From: an uncultured Massilia sp.
Lineage (GTDB): Bacteria > Pseudomonadota > Gammaproteobacteria > Burkholderiales > Burkholderiaceae
Assembly (NCBI GenBank): GCA_946481275.1
Contig: CAMLMV010000001.1
Coordinates: 62,001-126,000, forward strand
DNA: 64,000 nt
Reading direction: 5' to 3'
Within the stretch, counting starts at the first letter, position 1. Every line of letters begins with the position of its first letter. A program made the position numbers and the translations under genes. This document shows positions 1 through 8,051 of this stretch, piece by piece. The notes under the pieces were generated by a model that saw only the letters and a list, made by a program, of their open reading frames with translations, did no database searches and was not told the DNA's origin.

Positions 1-1
1 C

Positions 2-1075
2 CCCGTGCTCGTGCTGCCGCACGTGACGCGGCTCGCGCCCGAGGTGATCGACAGGCTGGCGGCCTATGTGCGCGGCGGTGGGCACATCGTCGCCGTGGGT
101 GGCCCGCCGTCGCTGGCGCCCGGGTATGTCGATGCGGCGCGCGTGTCGGCGACCGTGGCGGCGAAGGCGAAGGCGCTGTTCGCACATCCGAACGTGCGCG
201 CCGTCGCGAACGACGATGCCGTCGGCGCCGCGCTGCGGGCCGTGCTGGCGCCGGACCTTAAGCTGTCGGCGCAAGCGTCCGACGTCGGCTTCGTGCGCCG
301 CAAGCTGCGCGACGCGGACATCTATTTCATCGCCAATACGGGCAACCGGCCCGTGCACGCGCAGGCGTCGTTCGGCGCCAAACGCAAGACGGCCGCGTGG
401 ATCGACCCCGATAGCGGCCGTATGACGGCGGCCGCCGTGCCGGCGTCGCTCGACCTGGCGCCGTACGAATCGCGCGTGCTCGTGCTGGCGGACGCGCTGC
501 CGTCGTTGCCGGCGCCCGTCGCCGCAACGGCGGAGATCATGGACCTGGGCCGCGACTGGCGCCTGCGCTTCCCCGGCCGGGCGCAGGGACAACGGCTGGC
601 TGCGCTGCGTTCGTGGACCGATGACGAGGCGACGCGGTATTTCTCGGGCGTCGCCTCGTACGAAAAAGACGTCGAGCTCACGGCGGCGCAGCTGCGGTCG
701 CCCCGCATGGTGCTCGACTTCGGTTCCGGCACGCCGCTGGAATCGGCGCCGAAAGTCCCGGCCGGCATGCGCGCGATGTATGACAGTCCCGTGCGCGAGG
801 CGGCGCAGGTCCATGTGAACGGCCGTTACGTGGGCGCCGTGTGGCATCCGCCGTATGCCGTCGACGTCACGGGCTACCTGCAGCCGGGCCGCAACCGTAT
901 CGAAGTGCGCGTCGCGAATCTCGCGCTGAATGCGCTGGCGGGCCACGCGCTGCCGGATTACCGGCTGCTGTCGGCGCGCTACGGCCAGCGCTTCGTCCCG
1001 CAGGACACGGCCCTGATCGCGCCGCAGCCGGCGGGCCTGCTGGGCCCCGTCAAGCTGCTGGGCGCGCGCCAATGA
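2..1075 (+). CDS. GH106-like alpha-L-rhamnosidase, C-terminal fragment
   Basis: This is the last 357 residues of a gene that begins left of the window; the frame is open to the first base. The visible part has the C-terminal pattern of GH106-type glycosidases: a Rossmann-like segment with a GGGHIVAVGG turn, a stretch reading RRKLRDADIYFIAN, then a beta-sandwich sugar-binding domain with VHVNGRYVGAVWHPPYAVDVT near residues 265-290. GH106 enzymes remove terminal alpha-L-rhamnose from pectic oligosaccharides. The catalytic region is not visible, so the family call rests on the tail alone; another glycosidase with the same sandwich domain is possible. It is followed after 19 bases by a rhamnogalacturonyl hydrolase and then rhamnose mutarotase, which supports rhamnose release. 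Confidence 0.7.
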   Translation, partial: PVLVLPHVTRLAPEVIDRLAAYVRGGGHIVAVGGPPSLAPGYVDAARVSATVAAKAKALFAHPNVRAVANDDAVGAALRAVLAPDLKLSAQASDVGFVRRKLRDADIYFIANTGNRPVHAQASFGAKRKTAAWIDPDSGRMTAAAVPASLDLAPYESRVLVLADALPSLPAPVAATAEIMDLGRDWRLRFPGRAQGQRLAALRSWTDDEATRYFSGVASYEKDVELTAAQLRSPRMVLDFGSGTPLESAPKVPAGMRAMYDSPVREAAQVHVNGRYVGAVWHPPYAVDVTGYLQPGRNRIEVRVANLALNALAGHALPDYRLLSARYGQRFVPQDTALIAPQPAGLLGPVKLLGARQ

Positions 1076-1094
1076 CAACGACAGGAGACAACAT

Positions 1095-2294
1095 ATGACG
1101 ACCCGCCGACTCACCCTGCTGGCCGCCGGCGTCGCGCTGGCGCTGCCGGCGTTCGCGCAGACGGCCGGCTACCCGCAGCCCACGCCCGCCATGCAGGCCA
1201 TCATCGACAAGGACATCAGCCGCCATTTCGGCGACGCGCCGGCCGATGCGGGCCCGCTCGCGACGGACCTGTCGCCCGAACTTGCGCCTGCGGCCATCGA
1301 CAAGGCGCTGCGCAAGGTGGCCGACTGGCAGCTCGCGCGCTCGCAGCCTTACTTCTCGCGCATCTGGACGGAGAGCGTGATGTACACGGGCTTCATGGCC
1401 GCTTCCGAGGCCACCGGCGATACGAAATACCGCGACGCGATGCTCGCGATGGCGCGCCACTTCGATTTCCAGGAGCGCGACCGCCTGCCGAACGCGGACG
1501 ACCTGTCGATCGCCCAGACCTACCTCGACCTGTACTTCCAGGAGAAGAACCCGGGCATGCTGCGCCTGACGAAGGCCGAGATGGACGACCTGCTGCCGCT
1601 GGCGACGCTCAAACCCAACGATCCCCGCATCCCGTGGTGGTGGTGCGACGCGCTGTTCATGGCGCCGCCCGTGTGGGCCAGGATGTTCAAGGCGACGGGC
1701 GAGCGTAAATACCTCGACTACATGCACGTGAACTGGAAGCGCACGTACGATCTCCTGTACGACAGGGAGGAACACCTGTACGCGCGCGACGCCAGCTACA
1801 AGGACAAGCGCGAGGCGAACGGGAAGAAGATCTTCTGGTCGCGCGGCGAAGGCTGGGTGATGGGCGGCCTGGCGCGCGTGCTGGACTACGTGCCGGCCGA
1901 CGATCCGCAGCGCGGCTTCTATGTGCAGCAGCTGCGCGAGATGTCGGCGAAAATCGCGTCGCTGCAGGGCGCGGACGGCCTGTGGCATGCGGGCCTGCTC
2001 GATCCGAAGACGTATCCGCTGCCGGAGGTCTCGGGCTCCGCGCTGTTCGTGTATGGCATGGCCTATGGCGTCAACCACGGCCTGCTGGACGGCGCGACCT
2101 ATCGGCCCGTCATCGCGAAGGCCTGGGCCGGCATCCTGAAGAACGTGTACGCGGATGGCCGCGTTGGCAACATCCAGCAGACGGGCGCCGAGCCGGCGTT
2201 CTATCGTCCTTCGTCCAGCTACGACTATGGCGTGGGCGGCTTCATGCTGGCTGCGGCGGAACTGAAGCGCATGGCGCAGGGAGGCGTGCGATGA
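1095..2294 (+). CDS. GH105 unsaturated rhamnogalacturonyl hydrolase
   Basis: A 399-residue protein with a clear Sec signal peptide (about residues 1-22, ending AFA-QT). It belongs to the GH88/GH105 (alpha/alpha)6-barrel hydrolases that take the 4,5-unsaturated galacturonate off the non-reducing end of RG-I oligosaccharides left by lyases. Seen: the early substrate-pocket motif WTESVMYTGFMAASEATGD, the WWWCDALFMAPP segment with the likely catalytic Asp at residue 185, and WSRGEGWVMGGLARVL. The length is normal for the family. An AGGAGAC ribosome site precedes the ATG. Its stop overlaps the start of the rhamnose mutarotase gene (ATGA), so the two are translationally coupled. A second GH105 gene lies at 8052. 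Confidence 0.88.
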   Translation: MTTRRLTLLAAGVALALPAFAQTAGYPQPTPAMQAIIDKDISRHFGDAPADAGPLATDLSPELAPAAIDKALRKVADWQLARSQPYFSRIWTESVMYTGFMAASEATGDTKYRDAMLAMARHFDFQERDRLPNADDLSIAQTYLDLYFQEKNPGMLRLTKAEMDDLLPLATLKPNDPRIPWWWCDALFMAPPVWARMFKATGERKYLDYMHVNWKRTYDLLYDREEHLYARDASYKDKREANGKKIFWSRGEGWVMGGLARVLDYVPADDPQRGFYVQQLREMSAKIASLQGADGLWHAGLLDPKTYPLPEVSGSALFVYGMAYGVNHGLLDGATYRPVIAKAWAGILKNVYADGRVGNIQQTGAEPAFYRPSSSYDYGVGGFMLAAAELKRMAQGGVR

Positions 2295-2608
2295 GCGAGA
2301 CCCGAGCGTTCGTGATGCGGCTGAAACCCGGCAACGTCGACGAATACAAGCGGCGCCACGACGACATCTGGCCGGAACTGGCGGACCTGCTGCGCGCGTC
2401 GGGCATCCACGACTATTCGATCTTCCTCGATGAGGAATCGCTGCAGCTGTTCGCCGTGCTGAAGCTGCGTGACGGCCACACGATCGCCGCGCTGCCGGAG
2501 CATCCCGTCATGCGGCGCTGGTGGGATGCCATGGCGCCGCTGATGGAAGTGGAGCCGGGCAACCGGCCGAGGGAGCGGCCGCTGCGGCAGGTCTTCCACC
2601 TGCCGTGA
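2291..2608 (+). CDS. rhaM: L-rhamnose mutarotase
   Basis: A 105-residue cytoplasmic protein matching RhaM/YiiL along its length. It interconverts alpha and beta anomers of L-rhamnose so that the sugar can enter rhamnose catabolism. Seen: the N-terminal VMRLKPG strand, EYKRRHDDIWPEL carrying the catalytic His at residue 23, the middle YSIFLDEESLQLFA strand, and the C-terminal FHLP ending typical of the family. The start is fixed by the ATGA overlap with the upstream GH105 gene and by the family N-terminus; a longer upstream reading of this frame is not needed. It is the cytoplasmic partner of the rhamnosidase and RG hydrolases in this operon. Confidence 0.93.
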   Translation: MSETRAFVMRLKPGNVDEYKRRHDDIWPELADLLRASGIHDYSIFLDEESLQLFAVLKLRDGHTIAALPEHPVMRRWWDAMAPLMEVEPGNRPRERPLRQVFHLP

Positions 2609-2616
2609 CGGATCGA

Positions 2617-3570
2617 TTACCGTGCGGGGTCGAGCAGGCCCCGCGCCCTGAACCACTCCTCCGCCCGTTGCGGCCACGCCGAGGCCGTCCCGAGCCCCGC
2701 CCGCATCCCCATCCCGTGCGATCCATGCTCGAACAGGTACATCTCGGCCGGCACTTTCGCCCGTGTGAGCGCCTGGTAGAACAGGATGCTGTTCTCGACG
2801 GGTACCGTCTGGTCTTCCTGCGTGTGGATGAGGAGTGTCGGCGGCGTGGCGGCCGTCACCTGCTGCTCGACCGACATGAGCCGCACGTCGGCCGCGGATG
2901 GATTCGCACCCAGCAGCGCCTTGCGCGAGCCCGCGTGCACGGCCGGGCCGTCCATCGTGATCACGGGGTACATCAGCACGAGGAAGTCGGGACGCGCGCT
3001 GATCTTGTCCAGGTCCGCGCCGGTGCGGCCCAGCGGATGGTCGTACAGCGTGCCGGCGCTGGCCGCGAGGTGGCCGCCGGCCGAGCTGCCCATCACGCCG
3101 ATGCGGTCCGGGCGGATGTGGTACCGTGCCGCCTGCGAGCGCACGAGTCGGACCGCGCGCAGCACGTCGCGCAGCGGGGCCGGGTGGCCGAACTCCTGCA
3201 TGCGATACTTGAGCACGAAGCTCGTGATGCCGAGGGTGCCGAGCCATGCCGCGTATTGCTCGCCTTCGCGCTGGGTCGACAGCCGCACATAGCCGCCGCC
3301 GGGGCAGATGATGACGGCGGTGCCGTTCGGGCGGTCGACGGCCGGACCGTACACGGTCAGGGTCGGCTCGCTCACGTTGGACACGCGGCCGTCGTCGACG
3401 TGCTCCGCGCCGAGGCCGGGTTTTGCATCCGGCACGCCCTCGGGCCACAATGGCATCGTGGCGGTGGACGGCAGCTGCGGTGCGGCGAAGGCTGCATTGG
3501 CACCTGCGGCGAGCAGGGCGCCGGCAACGAATTTCAAGGTGCGTCTCCTGTTTTCATTCGAACGATTCAT
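2617..3570 (-). CDS. secreted alpha/beta-hydrolase esterase (BD-FAE/acetylesterase type)
   Basis: A 317-residue exported alpha/beta hydrolase. It has a signal peptide (residues about 1-29, ending AAFA-AP), an oxyanion-loop motif PGGGY (90-94), the nucleophile motif GSSAGG with Ser163, and near the C-terminus HTQEDQTVPVENS and EHGSHGMGM, which supply the Asp and His. Homologues near pectin and xylan genes remove acetyl or other esters from polysaccharides; the exact ester is unknown. The start at 3570 is chosen because it has AGGA six bases upstream and begins the signal peptide; longer forms would put 70 or more non-signal residues in front. Its start lies 13 bases from that of the divergent DUF1080 gene. 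Confidence 0.8.
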   Translation of the reverse strand: MNRSNENRRRTLKFVAGALLAAGANAAFAAPQLPSTATMPLWPEGVPDAKPGLGAEHVDDGRVSNVSEPTLTVYGPAVDRPNGTAVIICPGGGYVRLSTQREGEQYAAWLGTLGITSFVLKYRMQEFGHPAPLRDVLRAVRLVRSQAARYHIRPDRIGVMGSSAGGHLAASAGTLYDHPLGRTGADLDKISARPDFLVLMYPVITMDGPAVHAGSRKALLGANPSAADVRLMSVEQQVTAATPPTLLIHTQEDQTVPVENSILFYQALTRAKVPAEMYLFEHGSHGMGMRAGLGTASAWPQRAEEWFRARGLLDPAR

Positions 3571-3583
3571 TTGAGGTCCTGAC
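3571..3583. promoter_or_regulatory. 13-bp divergent gap with overlapping ribosome sites
   Basis: The whole gap between two divergent start codons is TTGAGGTCCTGAC. Read rightward, GAGGT serves the gene at 3584; read leftward, AGGACC serves the gene at 3570. The two sites share the central bases. There is no room here for a promoter in either direction, so both promoters must lie inside the opposite coding sequences. Confidence 0.7.
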
Positions 3584-4216
3584 ATGGTAAAGCTTGGATG
3601 GTTGGGTGGCGCACTGTTGTGCGCGGGTTTGCTGGGATGTGCATCGACGCCGGCAACGGTCGACGGCCCGCTCGGCGCACTGGACATCGTGACGACGCCG
3701 GCCGCCCCGCTGGCCACCGTCTGGCAGCCGCGCGCCGGCGGCGTCATCGCGGTGGCGGGCAAGCCGTCCGGCTTCATCGCCACGCGCGACACGTACACGG
3801 ATTATCGCCTGCACGTGGAATGGCGCTGGACGGGCAAGCCGGGCAACGGCGGCGTGCTGCTGCACGTGGCGTCCGGGCCGAAGGACGGCGTGTGGCCCTA
3901 CAGCATCCAGGTGCAGACGAAGCACGGGGCCGTCGGCGACCTGCTGCCGATGGCGGGTGCGACGTTTCACGAGCCGCTGACGACGGCGCCGGGAGCGTAC
4001 CCGCCGATCAAGTCGCGTGTGGCGGCGGACAGCGAGCGCCCGCCCGGCGAGTGGAACAGCATGGACGTGCTGGTGCGCGGCGGCTGCATCGACGTGACGA
4101 TCAACGGCGTCGCGCAGAACGCCGTCACGATCGCGCAGCCGGCGACGGGCCGCATCGGCTTCCAGCTCGAGGGCACGCCGTACGAGCTGCGCAACCTGCG
4201 CGTCGAGCGGCTTTAA
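3584..4216 (+). CDS. DUF1080 (3-keto-disaccharide hydrolase-like) lipoprotein
   Basis: A 210-residue predicted lipoprotein: a short hydrophobic leader ends in the lipobox LLGC with Cys19. The rest is a concanavalin-like beta-sandwich of the DUF1080/3-keto-disaccharide hydrolase family. Typical strands seen are FIATRDTYTDYRLHVEWRW, GNGGVLLHV, and C-terminal GRIGFQLEGTPYELRNLRVERL. Family members bind or cleave modified sugars, and are often next to polysaccharide-degrading enzymes. It probably sits in the periplasm or outer membrane and handles a pectin fragment; the substrate is unknown. Its TAA stop overlaps by four bases the stop of the convergent PL22-like gene. Confidence 0.82.
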   Translation: MVKLGWLGGALLCAGLLGCASTPATVDGPLGALDIVTTPAAPLATVWQPRAGGVIAVAGKPSGFIATRDTYTDYRLHVEWRWTGKPGNGGVLLHVASGPKDGVWPYSIQVQTKHGAVGDLLPMAGATFHEPLTTAPGAYPPIKSRVAADSERPPGEWNSMDVLVRGGCIDVTINGVAQNAVTIAQPATGRIGFQLEGTPYELRNLRVERL

Positions 4217-5547
4217 CGCGAACGCTTGAGCCATGCTTCCGGCACCGGCACGATGCAGATGTTCAGCGTGCGGCCGTCCTCCGACAGCATGGCGGACTGG
4301 ATCTCGATGCGCGTGCCGTCCGGGCTGAACGTGGGGTGAGGGTGGTCGGCGGCCGTCGTCTTGTGGCCCGTCGTCAGCAGTGTCATTTCGTGCGAGGCGC
4401 GGTCGATGAGGTACAGGCTGCGGCTGAAATCGTCGCCGACGGCGAAGCGGCCGTCGCTGGACCCGTGCACGTGCCAGAAGCCGCTGCCGGACGGCGTCTG
4501 GCCGACGATCTGCATCCGGCGCGTGCGCAGGTTGACGATGGCGAGGCCGCTCGGTTTTTCGCGGGTGCCGGTCGCGCCCCAGCCGTCGTCCTGGCCGGGG
4601 TTCGCGCCGCCCACGTCCGTCGCCGGGCCGTCCACGGCGGCGGCCGCGCCGGGGATCGCGCGGTGGCCCATGATGGCGAGGGCCACTTCGTCCTTGCCGA
4701 TCACCGCTTCATGCGTCACCCATTCGTAAGGCGCTTCCGGATACAGCGGACGCAGGCCGCTGCCGTCCGCCTTCACCGTCCACGTGCGCTGCGGCGACTT
4801 GCCGCCCGTCTCCCAGCAGAACACGATCTCGCCCGGGTTCCACAGGTTCGCCTGGATGTGGCCCACCTGGAAGGGCACCGACACGACGTGGCGCACTTCG
4901 CCCGTGCGCACGTTCACGCGTGCGATGCCGGCCGGTCCGGCGCCCATCTTGCGCGGGCCGAATGCCGGCTCCAGCGTCGTGCCGGGCGCGAGGTGGCGTG
5001 CCGCCTCGTGCGGGCCGACGCGGACGTACAGCCATTCCTCGTCGGCGTCCAGCGCCGTGTCGCCATAGGCTTCCATCGACGCCGGGAGGGTCGCAGCCAC
5101 GCGCTGGTAGCTGGCCGCGTCGCGCATGCGGCCGGCCGCGCTGTCCGCGAGCACGCGCGCGAGGTCGACCTCGACGACTTGGCGGTCGTCGCCCGCGCGG
5201 CGCAGGAAATACAGCTTCATCGTCTTGCGGGCCGCGTTCAGCATGCCTTCGTAGCCGCCTTCCGTCACCTGCACGATGTCGCCCGTCCTTTCGTTGACGG
5301 CCATCGCCTCGTTGCCGGCGAGGCGGGAGCGGAAGATCAGCCACTGGCCGTCGGCCGTCCACTGCGGGTGCGTCTGGTAGATCTTGGAATCGCCGTGCGG
5401 GCGGCTGGTGAGGAAGGTCAGGCGGGTGCCGGTGACGGGGTCGACGACTTCCTTGCGTTCGGACGGGAAGCGCTGGCCGATGGCGGCGGCGGCATCGACG
5501 CATGCCAGCAGTGTGCAGCACATCGTCAATACGGACAGTATGCGCAT
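4213..5547 (-). CDS. PL22-like oligogalacturonate lyase
   Basis: A 444-residue protein of the oligogalacturonate lyase (PL22) type, which splits short oligogalacturonides by beta-elimination. A signal peptide is visible (residues about 1-22), so this copy acts in the periplasm; the classical enzyme is cytoplasmic. Family features seen: an N-terminal VVDPVTGTRLTFLTSRP, the conserved KIYQTHPQWTADGQWLIFRS blade, repeated beta-propeller blades, and late His-containing loops VHGSSDGRFAVGDD and DHPHPTFSPDGT. The start is set by AAGGAG seven bases before the ATG at 5547. It is divergent from the double CE12 esterase across a 150-bp control region. Exact substrate (galacturonan or RG fragment) is inferred. 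Confidence 0.78.
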   Translation of the reverse strand: MRILSVLTMCCTLLACVDAAAAIGQRFPSERKEVVDPVTGTRLTFLTSRPHGDSKIYQTHPQWTADGQWLIFRSRLAGNEAMAVNERTGDIVQVTEGGYEGMLNAARKTMKLYFLRRAGDDRQVVEVDLARVLADSAAGRMRDAASYQRVAATLPASMEAYGDTALDADEEWLYVRVGPHEAARHLAPGTTLEPAFGPRKMGAGPAGIARVNVRTGEVRHVVSVPFQVGHIQANLWNPGEIVFCWETGGKSPQRTWTVKADGSGLRPLYPEAPYEWVTHEAVIGKDEVALAIMGHRAIPGAAAAVDGPATDVGGANPGQDDGWGATGTREKPSGLAIVNLRTRRMQIVGQTPSGSGFWHVHGSSDGRFAVGDDFSRSLYLIDRASHEMTLLTTGHKTTAADHPHPTFSPDGTRIEIQSAMLSEDGRTLNICIVPVPEAWLKRSR

Positions 5548-5571
5548 GGGCGGTCTCCTTGTTTTTGGAAT

Positions 5572-5612
5572 CCGATCATTGTTGCAGCGGCGGCCGCGCA
5601 TAACCGATCATT
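5572..5612. repeat. direct repeat CCGATCATT, 32-bp period
   Basis: The 9-mer CCGATCATT occurs at 5572-5580 and again at 5604-5612, exactly 32 bp (three helical turns) apart. It lies in the divergent region between the PL22-like gene and the double CE12 gene, just upstream of the promoter at 5639. This spacing suits a dimeric activator such as an AraC-type protein, but no regulator can be named. Confidence 0.35.
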
Positions 5613-5638
5613 TTCCTGATTCTTTCCGCGAGCCTGTT

Positions 5639-5666
5639 TTGACGGCGGACGGCGCGGGCATAGAAT
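5639..5666 (+). promoter_or_regulatory. sigma70-type promoter for the double CE12 gene
   Basis: TTGACG (5639-5644) and TAGAAT (5661-5666) are separated by 16 bp; each matches five of six consensus bases. Transcription would begin near 5673, so the ATG at 5665 cannot be used and the start at 5698 is preferred. Confidence 0.65.
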
Positions 5667-5697
5667 GCAACGCAGAACAACGAACCGGAATCCCGTC

Positions 5698-7359
5698 ATG
5701 CCGTTCTACCGCCTGCTCCACGCTGTGCTCATCCTCCTCGCCATCACGAGTGTCCACGCCCAGCCGCTGCCCGCCGCCGTCAATACGGACCCGGCCCGCG
5801 CCCAGGTCACGCTGCCCGAGCCGGCGAATCCGGCGCTGCCGTCGTTGATCCTGATCGGCGATTCGACGGTCCGCAACGGCCGCGACGACGGCCAGGGCAA
5901 GGGCGCCGCGGGCCAGTGGGGATGGGGCAATCCGGTCGCCGCGTGGTTCGATCCCGCCAGGGTCAACGTCGTCAACCGCGCCGTCGGCGGGCTGTCCAGC
6001 CGCACCTACATCACGAGCGGGCACTGGGACCGCACGCTGGCCTTCGTGAAGCGCGGCGACATCGTCGTCATGCAGTTCGGTCACAACGACGCGAGCGCCG
6101 TCAACGACACGAGCCGCGCACGCGGGACGATCCGCGGCATCGGCGACGAGACGGAGGAGATCGACAACCTCCTCACGCACAGGCACGAGACCGTGCACAC
6201 GTACGGCTGGTATTTGCGCCAGTTCGTGGCCGACATCCGCGCGAAGGGCGCCACGCCGGTCATCTGCTCCCCGATCCCGCACAAGCAGTGGGATGCGGCC
6301 GGCCATGCGAAGCGCGACCGCGACACGTACGGTGGCTGGGCCGCGGCGGTGGCGAAAGGGGAAGGCGTCGGCTTCATCGACCTGAACGAAGGCATCGCGC
6401 GGCGTTACGATGCGCTGGGCCGCGACGCCGTCGTGCAGCTGTTCCCGCAGACGACGCCGGACGAGCACACGCATACCAACTGGGCCGGCGCGGTGCTGAA
6501 TGCGCAGGTCGCGGTGGAAGGCATGAAGGCGCTGGGCGATCCGCGCATCGGCGCGTGGCTCAAAGCCCAGGCGCCCGTCGACCTGCAGCCGCCCGTGCGC
6601 GAGGACGAGCGACCCGTCGTCGATGCCCGCAGCGTGCGCGACGAAGCCCCGCGCGACGCGAGCCTGCCGACCCTGTACCTCGTCGGCGATTCGACGGTGA
6701 AGAGCGGCGGCGTGAACGGCGCCATCGGCTGGGGCGAGCGCATCGCCCCGTACTTCGATGCCCGCAAAATCAACGTGGTGAACGCGGCGATAGGCGGCCG
6801 CAGCAGCCGGACGTATTTCACGGAAGGGCGCTGGGACAAGGTGCGCGACCAGTTGAAGCGCGGCGACGTCGTGCTGATCCAGTTCGGCCATAACGACGGC
6901 GGCCGCATTGGCGACCCGGCGATGAAGAACCGTGCGTCGGCGCCCGGCACCGGTCCGGAGACGGTGGAAGACACGCGTCCGGACGGCACGAAGGAACAGG
7001 TGCACAGCTTCGGCTGGTACATGGCCCGCTACGTGGCGGATGCGAAGGCGAAGGGCGCCACCGTGGTCCTCGTCTCGCCCGTGCCGCACCGCGACCGGTG
7101 GCAGGAAGGCCGCGACTTCGCGACGTTCGCCGACTGGGACCGCCAGGTGGCCGAGGCCAACGGCGCGCTGTTCATGGACCTGACCCTGCTCGTGGCAGAC
7201 GGCTACAAACGGATCGGCACGGACAAGGTGAACATGCTGTTCGCCGATGCGCGCACGCACACGAATGCGGCGGGCGCCGAGTTCAACGCGGAGCGGGTCG
7301 TGGCCGGCCTGAAGGCGCTGCCGGGCAATCCGCTGGGCCCTTACCTGGCGGCGCAATGA
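5698..7359 (+). CDS. double-domain CE12 rhamnogalacturonan acetylesterase
   Basis: A 553-residue secreted protein with two complete SGNH (GDSL) hydrolase domains in tandem. Signal peptide: residues about 1-21 (TSVHA-QP). Domain 1 (about 45-300) shows GDSTV with Ser56, NRAVGGLSSRTY, QFGHNDAS and DEHTHTNWAGA. Domain 2 (about 320-553) repeats them as GDSTV with Ser332, NAAIGGRSSRTY, QFGHNDGG and DARTHTNAAGA. All four SGNH blocks, including the catalytic Asp/His pair, look intact in both halves. CE12 enzymes remove O-acetyl groups from RG-I galacturonate. Single-domain members are about 230-430 residues, so the duplication is unusual. The start at 5698 fits the promoter and signal peptide. It overlaps the next gene by ATGA. 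Confidence 0.88.
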   Translation: MPFYRLLHAVLILLAITSVHAQPLPAAVNTDPARAQVTLPEPANPALPSLILIGDSTVRNGRDDGQGKGAAGQWGWGNPVAAWFDPARVNVVNRAVGGLSSRTYITSGHWDRTLAFVKRGDIVVMQFGHNDASAVNDTSRARGTIRGIGDETEEIDNLLTHRHETVHTYGWYLRQFVADIRAKGATPVICSPIPHKQWDAAGHAKRDRDTYGGWAAAVAKGEGVGFIDLNEGIARRYDALGRDAVVQLFPQTTPDEHTHTNWAGAVLNAQVAVEGMKALGDPRIGAWLKAQAPVDLQPPVREDERPVVDARSVRDEAPRDASLPTLYLVGDSTVKSGGVNGAIGWGERIAPYFDARKINVVNAAIGGRSSRTYFTEGRWDKVRDQLKRGDVVLIQFGHNDGGRIGDPAMKNRASAPGTGPETVEDTRPDGTKEQVHSFGWYMARYVADAKAKGATVVLVSPVPHRDRWQEGRDFATFADWDRQVAEANGALFMDLTLLVADGYKRIGTDKVNMLFADARTHTNAAGAEFNAERVVAGLKALPGNPLGPYLAAQ

Positions 7360-8039
7360 GGTCCGCACTCATCGCATTGATGGCGCTGTGCGCATCCGCG
7401 CAGGCCGACGAATGCACCGCCTGGGGGCGGCCGGGCGCGATGCTGTTCCAGGACGACTTCAGCAAGCCGCTGGCCGGCTACGTGGCCGAGTATGCCCGCA
7501 CGCCGGGCAACGCCGTCGAGAACCGCGACGGGCGGCTCGTGATGGACGTCGACGGCGGCGCCACCGTGTGGCTGGACCGTCCGCTGTACGGGAATGTCCT
7601 GATCAGTTTTACGCGCCGCGTGATCGTGGACGGCGGGAAGAACGACCGCCTGTCCGACCTGAACATGTTCTGGATGGCGCGCGACCCGCGCCGCGCCGGC
7701 CTGTTCACGCGCAGCGGCAAGTTCGAAGACTACGACGACCTCACGATGTACTACGCGGGCATCGGCGGCAACCGCAACACGACGACGCGCCTGCGGCGCT
7801 ATGGCGGGGGCCGCCGCGAACTGGTCGCCGAATACACCGACGGCGCGCACCTCCTGGCCCCGGACCGCGACTACCGCATCGAGATCGCGGTGTACGAAGG
7901 CTGCACGCGCGTGCGCGTGGACGGCAACACCTGGTTCACCTGGCGCGACCCGCATCCGCTGAGGAGCGGCTGGTTCGGCCTGCGCACGACATGGTCGCGC
8001 CAGACGGTGGATGACCTGAAAATACAACGACTCGACTGA
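7356..8039 (+). CDS. secreted DUF6250 family protein
   Basis: A 227-residue exported protein (signal peptide about 1-16, CASAQA-DE) of the DUF6250 family, a concanavalin-like fold. Conserved blocks visible are LFQDDFSKPL, the tryptophan-rich GATVWLDRPLYGNVLISF, DRLSDLNMFWMARDP, YYAGIGGNRNTTTRLRRYGGG and the final WFGLRTTWS strand. No enzymatic activity is established for the family; its members lie in pectin and other glycan loci of Bacteroidota and Proteobacteria, so a glycan-binding or lyase-type role is possible. The start overlaps the CE12 stop (ATGA) and the next gene follows after 12 bases, making it part of one operon. Confidence 0.75.
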   Translation: MRSALIALMALCASAQADECTAWGRPGAMLFQDDFSKPLAGYVAEYARTPGNAVENRDGRLVMDVDGGATVWLDRPLYGNVLISFTRRVIVDGGKNDRLSDLNMFWMARDPRRAGLFTRSGKFEDYDDLTMYYAGIGGNRNTTTRLRRYGGGRRELVAEYTDGAHLLAPDRDYRIEIAVYEGCTRVRVDGNTWFTWRDPHPLRSGWFGLRTTWSRQTVDDLKIQRLD

Positions 8040-8051
8040 CAGGAGACTTGC

